Positions 6,931-11,476 of a DNA stretch of 11,476 bases are shown here, piece by piece (position 1 is the stretch's first letter; every line of letters begins with the position of its first letter). A program made the position numbers and the translations under genes. The stretch comes from Eubacteriales Family XIII. Incertae Sedis bacterium (GTDB taxonomy: Bacteria > Bacillota > Clostridia > Peptostreptococcales > Anaerovoracaceae), in assembly GCA_031255695.1 (NCBI GenBank), contig JAIRSA010000034.1:1-11476 (forward strand). Direction: 5' to 3'. Under the pieces are notes generated by a model. The model was not told the DNA's origin, searched no databases, and saw only the letters and a list, made by a program, of their open reading frames with translations.

Positions 6931-8571
6931 GTGAGGCTTAGGAACTGGAAATACGAAGGGCCTGAAGTTGAGATGGTGAAGAAGGGCAGCCGCGATGAAG
7001 GGAAGCCCGATGTAGAAAAGCTGGGGAATACCATAAAACACCCGTTCGCGACGGGCAAGTTCTATGGCACAGTGAAGAAGGATACAGAGCAGAACGGGGA
7101 GTTCATGTGGCCATGGCTGTCGGAAAAAGCCGAAGACGAAGCGCAGGGCGAGGCCGGGATGCAGGACAGGACGGAAGCGCAGGGCCAGGCCGAGGCTAGC
7201 GGCGGAGCGCAGGGCAAGACCGAGGCTGGCGGCGGGACAGCGCCCGCCAAGGCTGTCGCCAAGGCTGCCGCCCCGGCGGCCTCCACGGCCGCCAAAACAG
7301 CGCCCGCCGAGGCCGCCGCCACGGTCGCCGAAGCCACAGCGTCCGCCGAGACCGCCCCCCCGGTCGCCCCTGCGGCCGCCAAAACAGCGCCCGCCGAGGC
7401 TGCCGCCCCGACCACCCCGGCCGCCCCCGCGGCCGCCGAAACAAAGACAGAAACAGCGCCAGCCCCGGCCGCCACGGCGGCGGAAGCGGTGCTGTCAGCC
7501 ATAGATGACGCATCCGCGGCGCAAAACAGAAAGGTTGGTACGGAAATGTCTATAAATCACAAAACAAGCATACGCACCTCAGGCGCTGAAGCATACAGCG
7601 CCCCGCCCGCCGACGGGATCCCGCCCGCCGACGGGGCGCCGGCCGCCGTCAGGATGCCGCCCGGCCGCCAGGACATCGCTGGCACGCCGGACATCCCGGA
7701 CAAAGCCCGCAGCGGCGCCGTGGATGCAGCCGCAGAGCTTCCGGGGGCTGGCGCAGGGGCGCAGGCCTACGCACCGGGCCTTCAGGGCGAAGCCGCCCCG
7801 CCAAGGGCGGACATGCGCCAGGCGACGGCCAGAAGCAAGAAGTCCGGATACAACATAGGGCCGACAGTGGGCCTCGCAGCGCTTATAACAATGGTCATCG
7901 TCCTGATCGCCTTCCTGGTCAGCAAACCGGCGGACGAAATGCAGCGCCCGCAGGCAGACCTCGGCGGCACGGCGCAGGTGGCGGCGGAAGAGCCGCAGAC
8001 AGAAGATCCCGCAGAAGGGGCCGCGCAGGGGCTTGCGGACGGCGGCCAGGAAAACCCGGCAGACACGGGAGAAGCGGCCGGCACAGAAGCAGTGGCTGAC
8101 GGTGGCCTGACCGGCCTCTGGCAGGACAGTGTATACACCAACAGTTTTCTGGGTATCCGTTTCAACATGCCCGAAGGCTGGGAACGCAAGAGCGACGAAG
8201 TCCTGAATTCGCCCAGCACCATCCCCGACGGCGGCAAGCTGGACGCCTGCCTTGTCGTGAACAACGAGACAGGCGACAATATACTGATACGCCTGTTCGA
8301 TCTGGGCGTGACCGTCGACGGCACCGCCATATACGAGACCGAATTCCTCAGAGGCATGAAAGAGGCCGGCGAGCGCGACACAGCCGCAAACGCCGTTTTC
8401 GGAGACATCTTCATGACGAAGGTCGGGGATGCGCAGTACTGGGGCATCCGCGAGGTCATAGCGGATGTCGCGACAGTGTACTACCTCGCGCGCCGCGTCG
8501 AAAGCTACATGACCATCATAACCATAAAGACAGAAGGGGAGCTGGACGGCGTCCTGGCGAATTTCAGCTAA
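6931..8571 (+). CDS. Single-TM protein, Ala/Pro-rich cytoplasmic tail, PsbP/Mog1-like C-terminal domain
   Basis: GTG 6931 follows AGAGGTGAG at good spacing. The 546-residue product has a non-repetitive N-terminal segment about 1-65 with a MWPWL motif, an Ala/Pro/Thr-rich low-complexity region about 66-195, a mixed region about 200-300, a TM helix about 308-331 preceded by basic residues (ARSKKSG), a Glu/Ala/Gly-rich linker 332-395, and a folded C-terminal domain about 400-546 beginning YTNSFLGIRFNMPEGW. That opening resembles Bacillota surface domains of PsbP/Mog1-like type, where it begins the first strand; this is a resemblance by eye only. The basic residues before the helix predict the long tail inside and the C-terminal domain outside. 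Its layout mirrors the WG-repeat protein without the zinc ribbon. No catalytic motif is visible; function unknown. Confidence 0.85.
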   Translation: MRLRNWKYEGPEVEMVKKGSRDEGKPDVEKLGNTIKHPFATGKFYGTVKKDTEQNGEFMWPWLSEKAEDEAQGEAGMQDRTEAQGQAEASGGAQGKTEAGGGTAPAKAVAKAAAPAASTAAKTAPAEAAATVAEATASAETAPPVAPAAAKTAPAEAAAPTTPAAPAAAETKTETAPAPAATAAEAVLSAIDDASAAQNRKVGTEMSINHKTSIRTSGAEAYSAPPADGIPPADGAPAAVRMPPGRQDIAGTPDIPDKARSGAVDAAAELPGAGAGAQAYAPGLQGEAAPPRADMRQATARSKKSGYNIGPTVGLAALITMVIVLIAFLVSKPADEMQRPQADLGGTAQVAAEEPQTEDPAEGAAQGLADGGQENPADTGEAAGTEAVADGGLTGLWQDSVYTNSFLGIRFNMPEGWERKSDEVLNSPSTIPDGGKLDACLVVNNETGDNILIRLFDLGVTVDGTAIYETEFLRGMKEAGERDTAANAVFGDIFMTKVGDAQYWGIREVIADVATVYYLARRVESYMTIITIKTEGELDGVLANFS

Positions 8572-8752
8572 TGACACTGAGTGAAAGCACGATCCGTCAC
8601 CCCCCGCCCAAAACAAATCCGAATGTATGCCGGTTCGGCAGAGGATGAGAGCCAATAGCCCCGCCCATACATCATCGCCGTCACCCACAAGTATATCTGC
8701 GAACATTTCTCTCGTGCCGGCATACGCCTTTAGCTCCCTGCGGGCAAGACAT
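8572..8752. other. Intergenic stretch without a supported gene
   Basis: No + strand gene is evident. The minus strand is open from an ATG at 8760 into the end of the preceding gene, but it has no ribosome binding site and mostly shadows that gene. A 9-bp inverted repeat, GTATGCCGG (8625-8633) and CCGGCATAC (8717-8725), could be chance. No T-tailed terminator is seen after the preceding gene. Confidence 0.5.
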
Positions 8753-8804
8753 GTTGACATAATGTAACTTCTGGGTTGACATTATAACGTTAGCGGGTTA
8801 TAAT
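8753..8804 (+). promoter_or_regulatory. Probable autoregulatory operator overlapping the promoter
   Basis: A perfect inverted repeat, ATTATAAC (8781-8788) and GTTATAAT (8797-8804), fills the spacer and the -10 box. Upstream, GTTGACAT at 8753 and again at 8775 forms a direct repeat with 22-bp offset, and the right arm GTTATAAT begins a further 22 bp on (8797), so three GTT-led elements lie about two helical turns apart. The first also contains an imperfect dyad (8753-8768). AbiEi-type regulators are known to repress their own operon by binding inverted repeats at the promoter; that this protein binds here is inference. Confidence 0.65.
8776..8804 (+). promoter_or_regulatory. Consensus sigma-A-type promoter
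   Basis: TTGACA (8776-8781), exactly 17 bp, then TATAAT (8799-8804): both hexamers are perfect consensus with ideal spacing. Transcription would begin near 8811, giving a leader of about 23 nt to GTG 8834. So strong a core promoter would normally need repression. Confidence 0.88.
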
Positions 8805-8833
8805 GAGTTAAATTCAGAAGTGAGGTGATAGCT

Positions 8834-9772
8834 GTGCTGGATTTAGCCGAAGCGCTCGGCCTTAAGATACACTCCGCGCTGTGGGATGGCGCGGGCAGGG
8901 TCCCCTATATGCTTATTGAGACTTATGATTTCCGCAAGATAACGCTTGACGGCGCGCCTTGCATATTCGCTGAGCCGCGCGGCGACATCCCCCCGGTACA
9001 GACACTGCTGCGAAACATTGAGCGCATACGGGAGGTTGAGCCTTTGCCGGTCGTTTTGAAGCTGAACGGCCTGTCCGGCGAGCGGCGCAAGGCGCTGATT
9101 GAAGCCCGGATTCCATTTGTGGCGACGGAGCAGATTTATTTGCCTTTCCTCGGCGTCGCGCTGAGTGAAAGGCTATATGCCGAGCCGAAGCCGCGCGAAA
9201 AGCTAATGCCGTCGGCACAGCTTGTGCTGTTCTCCTATCTTTATCAGAATGGCGAAAGAATGTATACGAGCGGGCTGGCGGATAAGCTGGGATTGAGCGC
9301 AATGCAGATAACCCGTGCTGTGCGTCAGTTGCAGAAGCTAAACCTGCTTGAGGTATCGAAAGAAGGTGTCAAAGTCGTCGTAAGCGGCAGGACGAACCAC
9401 CGCGCATTATTCGAGGGTGCCAACACCTATCTGCTAGATCCTGTACGGGAAATAATCTATGTTCCGAGAAATGAGCGTACACAAGGTTTGCCATATGCCG
9501 GCCTCGACGCGCTTGCCGAGCTGTCCATGCTTTCCGCCCCCTTTGCCACAACACGGGCTTATTATAATCGCACAGACAAGCTAAATGGCGAAAACTCGCT
9601 GACCGACCGAGAGAAGCAGATACGGGTGGAAGTATGGAAATACCCCCCCGCCGTTCTGTCCGCCAATCCCAACAGCGCGGACCCGCTGTCGGTCATAGTA
9701 TCGCTGAGGGATGAGCGTGACGAGCGCGTAGAGCAGGCGATCGAGGAAGCGCTCGCGAATATGTGGAGGTAG
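8834..9772 (+). CDS. AbiEi-like winged-helix regulator / antitoxin
   Basis: GTG 8834 is chosen because GAGGTGA (8822-8828) lies 5 bp upstream; GTG 8825 falls inside that site and would add three residues. The 312-residue product has an N-terminal domain (about 1-120) with LPVVLKLNGLS and IPFVATEQIYLPFLG, a MarR-like winged helix about 126-187 (TSGLADKLGLSAMQITRAVRQLQKL, then the wing EVSKEGVKVVV), and a C-terminal domain ending ADPLSVIVSLRDERDERVEQAIEEAL. I recognise this layout from regulators next to AbiEii/AbiGii-type nucleotidyltransferases, the DNA-binding antitoxin half of AbiE (type IV) toxin-antitoxin phage-defence pairs. The toxin remnant directly downstream, and the promoter dyad, support this. 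If it is only a MarR-like regulator the toxin link would be accidental. It appears intact, hence an orphan. Confidence 0.75.
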   Translation: MLDLAEALGLKIHSALWDGAGRVPYMLIETYDFRKITLDGAPCIFAEPRGDIPPVQTLLRNIERIREVEPLPVVLKLNGLSGERRKALIEARIPFVATEQIYLPFLGVALSERLYAEPKPREKLMPSAQLVLFSYLYQNGERMYTSGLADKLGLSAMQITRAVRQLQKLNLLEVSKEGVKVVVSGRTNHRALFEGANTYLLDPVREIIYVPRNERTQGLPYAGLDALAELSMLSAPFATTRAYYNRTDKLNGENSLTDREKQIRVEVWKYPPAVLSANPNSADPLSVIVSLRDERDERVEQAIEEALANMWR

Positions 9773-9778
9773 GGAAAA

Positions 9779-9916
9779 GTAGACAACAGCATTATCAGGC
9801 GTATGCGGAGCTTCAAGGAATGGTTTAGAGATTATGCCGACAATTTCGTTATTACGCAAAACGGGTTCAATACCCCGCAGTTTACTGCGCTTCCTTTTTC
9901 CCGCGACGGGTATTGA
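9779..9916 (+). pseudogene. 5' remnant of AbiEii-like nucleotidyltransferase toxin
   Basis: Seven bases after the regulator's stop, a reading frame gives VDNSIIRRM, then SFKEWFRDYADNFVIT, which I recognise as the opening of AbiEii-type toxins, where the next residues are normally the IIGGTA nucleotidyltransferase core. Here that core is absent: from about 9855 the frame runs into repeat DNA and stops at 9914-9916. GGAGGT (9765-9770) overlaps the regulator's stop and is correctly placed, 8 bp before codon GTA 9779, which looks like a mutated GTG or ATG start. The only in-frame ATG is at 9803 and would yield 37 residues. The toxin is therefore inactive. Family assignment rests on about 25 residues plus gene order. 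Confidence 0.65.
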
Positions 9917-10033
9917 ACCCATTCCTAATCCTTCCTTTTTCCCGCGACGGGTATTGAACCCACTCCTAATCCTTCCTCTCGTAACAAACCACCCACATCC
10001 CCAATACCCCGTAGTCTTGCTGAGGGGTGGTTT
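9863..10033. repeat. REP-like composite repeat block
   Basis: GGGTTCAATACCC (9863-9875) is the exact inverse of GGGTATTGAACCC at 9908-9920 and 9949-9961. Two tandem 41-bp units, 9890-9930 and 9931-9971, differ at one base, and a third begins at 9972. The word AATACCCCG(C/T)AGT occurs at 9869 and 10003, each opening a small hairpin (CGCAG-TTTA-CTGCG in the first). Dense inverted and direct repeats of this kind are typical of REP or MITE-like noncoding elements; small ORFs read through them on both strands are artefacts. The block begins where the toxin homology ends. No transposase is in the window. Confidence 0.75.
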
Positions 10034-10048
10034 ATTTTGTTCTTGTTT
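9986..10048 (+). terminator. Probable intrinsic terminator at end of repeat block
   Basis: AAACCACCC (9986-9994) pairs perfectly with GGGTGGTTT (10025-10033), and an alternative inner stem ACCCC (10006-10010) with GGGGT (10024-10028) competes. A T-rich tail (TTTATTTTGTTCTTGTTT, 10031-10048) follows. It would end transcription from the regulator promoter. The loop is long, and the hairpin belongs to the repeat element, so efficiency is uncertain. Confidence 0.5.
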
Positions 10049-10136
10049 GATGCTTGCTTAGATGCTTGGGATTTGATGCTTGAGGATGCCCCTGAGGATA
10101 ACAGCCACTTCTTAGCCTTGCCTTTAGTGGCGGCTA

Positions 10137-10445
10137 ATGGTAAAATATGCTTGCAGACATCGCGGGACGCGCCTGGAGGGAAACCTGACCGCGTCTTGGG
10201 TTGCCAGGCGGCGCTATCGGGATTATTATTTCGAAAACATTTATAGCGGCAATCTAATTGACGCATCGATCGGCGCATTAATGAGAATATATGGAAGTAA
10301 GATTTTAGACGAAATAGAAATGGGGAAATGCACGGATGAGGCAATTGAAACAATAATAGAATATAAAGGACTATATAATGAAAGCGAGTCGAAAGACGGC
10401 CACAATTGGGACGAGGAAGTGTTTATGGGAATAAAAAATCTATAG
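10137..10445 (+). CDS. Small unrecognised ORF, AT-richer than neighbours
   Basis: The frame has an upstream stop at 10125 and a first ATG at 10137 without a good ribosome binding site; it gives 102 residues. A shorter start at ATG 10281 would give 55. The first third is basic (VARRRYRDYY); the rest is acidic and probably helical (SKILDEIEMGKCTDEAIETI). No signal peptide, TM segment or metal motif is present. I do not recognise it. Base composition falls sharply from about 10210, with many AAT, ATA and GAA codons, unlike the flanking GC-rich genes, which suggests transfer or a fragment of a larger gene cut by the adjacent repeat block. The stop (10443-10445) abuts the ribosome binding site of the next gene. 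A hairpin with arms GACGCG (10166-10171) and CGCGTC (10190-10195) lies in its 5' part, so that part may be noncoding. Confidence 0.4.
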   Translation: MVKYACRHRGTRLEGNLTASWVARRRYRDYYFENIYSGNLIDASIGALMRIYGSKILDEIEMGKCTDEAIETIIEYKGLYNESESKDGHNWDEEVFMGIKNL

Positions 10446-10455
10446 GGGGGTTTAT

Positions 10456-11476
10456 ATGGGGTTTTTGCCTGTTTCTAAGGCGGACATGGATATACTAGGC
10501 TGGGAGGCGGTGGATTTCGTCTTGGTGACGGGGGATGCGTATGTGGATCACCCGTCTTTCGGCTGTGCCATAATAGCTCGCGTGCTGGAAAATAATGGAT
10601 ATAAGGTCGCTGTGCTTTCGCAGCCCGGCTGGAAGGGGCCTGAAGATTTCCGGCGTTTCGGCAGGCCGCGCCTGGGCTTTATGATAACGGCGGGATGCGT
10701 AGACTCTATGGTGAATAATTATTCGGTCTCGAAGCGGAGGCGGAAGCGGGATGTCTACAGCCCCGGCGGCGAGGCAGGCCGTCGCCCGGACAGGGCCGTG
10801 ATCGTATATTCCAATAGGGCCAAGCAGGCCTACAAGGACGCGCCGGTGATTTTGGGCGGGCTGGAGGCCAGCTTGCGGCGCCTGGGGCATTACGACTATT
10901 GGGACAACAAGGTTAGGCGCTCCATCTTGCTCGATTCCAAGGCGGACATCCTCATCTATGGCATGGGGGAAAGGGCGGCGCTGGAGGTGGCGGCGGCGCT
11001 AAACGAAGGCTTTCCGGCGCGGGACATAAGCTGGGTGCGCGGCACCGTTTTCCGCTCGCGCGAGGCCCCGCAGGGCGCAATGGCGCTGCCGCGCTTCGAG
11101 GCGCTGGGCGACAAGGCAGCCTATGCGGAGAGCTTCAGGCACCAATATGAGAACACCGACAGCGTGAGCGCATCTGCGCTTGTAGAGGAATATGCTGAAG
11201 GGCTCTGCGTAGTGCAGAACCCGCCGCAGCCGCCGCTCACGCAGGCGGAGATGGACAGCGTGTATGAACTGCCCTATATGGGTGTGCCGCATCCGGGCTG
11301 CGTAGGGGAGGGCGGCATCCCGGCTGCCGAGGAGATATCGTTCAGCCTTACCGCATGCCGCGGCTGCTTCGGCGGCTGCGCATTCTGCGCCCTCACGGCA
11401 CACCAAGGCCGCGTGGTGACCGGTAGGAGCAAGGGGTCGCTGCTGAGGGAAGCGGAAAAGCTCACGGAGAGGCCGG
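10456..11476 (+). CDS. ygiQ: YgiQ-family radical SAM protein (3' partial)
   Basis: ATG 10456 follows AGGGGGG (10444-10450) at 5 bp. The frame stays open for 340 codons to the window end. The N-terminus MGFLPVSKADMDILGWEAVDFVLVTGDAYVDHPSFG and the segment LGGLEASLRRLGHYDYWDNKVRRSIL, read here in parts, are characteristic of the YgiQ (UPF0313) family, which has an N-terminal cobalamin-binding-like domain before the radical SAM barrel. The [4Fe-4S] cysteines are C304-x3-C308-x2-C311 in CRGCFGGCAFCALTAHQGR, with an extra Cys at 301. Family members are usually 600-700 residues, so roughly the C-terminal half lies outside. The substrate of YgiQ proteins is not established. The gene is GC-rich like the envelope cluster and looks like ordinary chromosomal DNA bordering the accessory patch. 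Confidence 0.92.
   Translation, partial: MGFLPVSKADMDILGWEAVDFVLVTGDAYVDHPSFGCAIIARVLENNGYKVAVLSQPGWKGPEDFRRFGRPRLGFMITAGCVDSMVNNYSVSKRRRKRDVYSPGGEAGRRPDRAVIVYSNRAKQAYKDAPVILGGLEASLRRLGHYDYWDNKVRRSILLDSKADILIYGMGERAALEVAAALNEGFPARDISWVRGTVFRSREAPQGAMALPRFEALGDKAAYAESFRHQYENTDSVSASALVEEYAEGLCVVQNPPQPPLTQAEMDSVYELPYMGVPHPGCVGEGGIPAAEEISFSLTACRGCFGGCAFCALTAHQGRVVTGRSKGSLLREAEKLTERP

Noticed and set aside
8625..8725. 9-bp inverted repeat GTATGCCGG / CCGGCATAC
   Set aside because: Arms are 83 bp apart with no nearby motif; expected by chance about this often in such a stretch.
7579..8760. 393-codon minus-strand ORF opposite the PsbP/Mog1-like protein gene
   Set aside because: It lies almost wholly antisense to a well-supported gene with good start and domain structure, has no ribosome binding site, and its own sequence shows no recognisable family. 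High GC makes long antisense frames common here.
9863..9961. tRNA T-arm-like sequence GGGTTCAATACCC
   Set aside because: No acceptor, D or anticodon stems can be placed around it; the word belongs to the inverted-repeat block.
9890..9985. CRISPR-like array
   Set aside because: The 41-bp units are contiguous with no unique spacers and only two full copies; the 14-bp array at 5488 is also spacerless.
9834..10061. 75-codon + strand ORF over the repeat block
   Set aside because: Made almost entirely of repeat DNA, without a ribosome binding site.
9581..10353. Minus-strand ORFs containing GSIPVAGKRK
   Set aside because: They read through the REP-like repeats and antisense to the regulator; the repeated peptide comes from the 41-bp DNA repeat.
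10345..10379. Promoter for the YgiQ gene (TTGAAA ... TATAAT)
   Set aside because: Spacing between the hexamers is 23 bp, too long, and the region is generally AT-rich inside an ORF.

Overview
The window looks like chromosomal DNA from a GC-rich low-branching Bacillota, most likely a Clostridia-type anaerobe. The signs are strong Shine-Dalgarno sequences, frequent GTG starts, a perfect consensus sigma-A-type promoter, envelope proteins held by a single N-terminal or internal membrane segment, WG-repeat and VanY-type M15 proteins, and no outer-membrane proteins. Despite the GC-rich bias, ATA and AGG codons are common. Species cannot be named from the sequence.

Region 1 (1-8571) holds four genes, all on the + strand and separated by gaps of 46 to about 250 bp. 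They are a Pro/Ala-repeat protein ending in a zinc ribbon (5' end outside the window), a 1469-residue membrane protein (zinc ribbon, Ala/Pro linker, one TM segment, ten WG repeats, two carboxypeptidase-regulatory-like folds, C-terminal DUF2135-like domain), a membrane-anchored VanY-type D,D-carboxypeptidase, and a protein with a long Ala/Pro-rich cytoplasmic tail, one TM segment and an extracellular PsbP/Mog1-like domain. All four carry low-complexity linkers, and the first two carry zinc ribbons of identical Cys spacing facing each other across the gene boundary. I infer a cell-envelope module of unknown function. The gap before the carboxypeptidase gene holds a seven-copy 14-bp tandem repeat.

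Region 2 (8572-10136) is accessory and partly decayed. A consensus promoter overlapped by an 8-bp inverted repeat drives a regulator resembling the antitoxin/regulator half of AbiE-type (type IV) toxin-antitoxin systems. Directly behind it, with an overlapping ribosome binding site, lies only the first ~25 codons of an AbiEii-like nucleotidyltransferase toxin. It has lost its start codon (GTA) and is cut off where a block of REP-like inverted and direct repeats begins. A terminator-like hairpin follows.

Region 3 (10137-11476) has a small AT-richer ORF that I do not recognise, then the first 340 codons of a YgiQ-family radical SAM protein that runs off the window just past its CxxxCxxC cluster.
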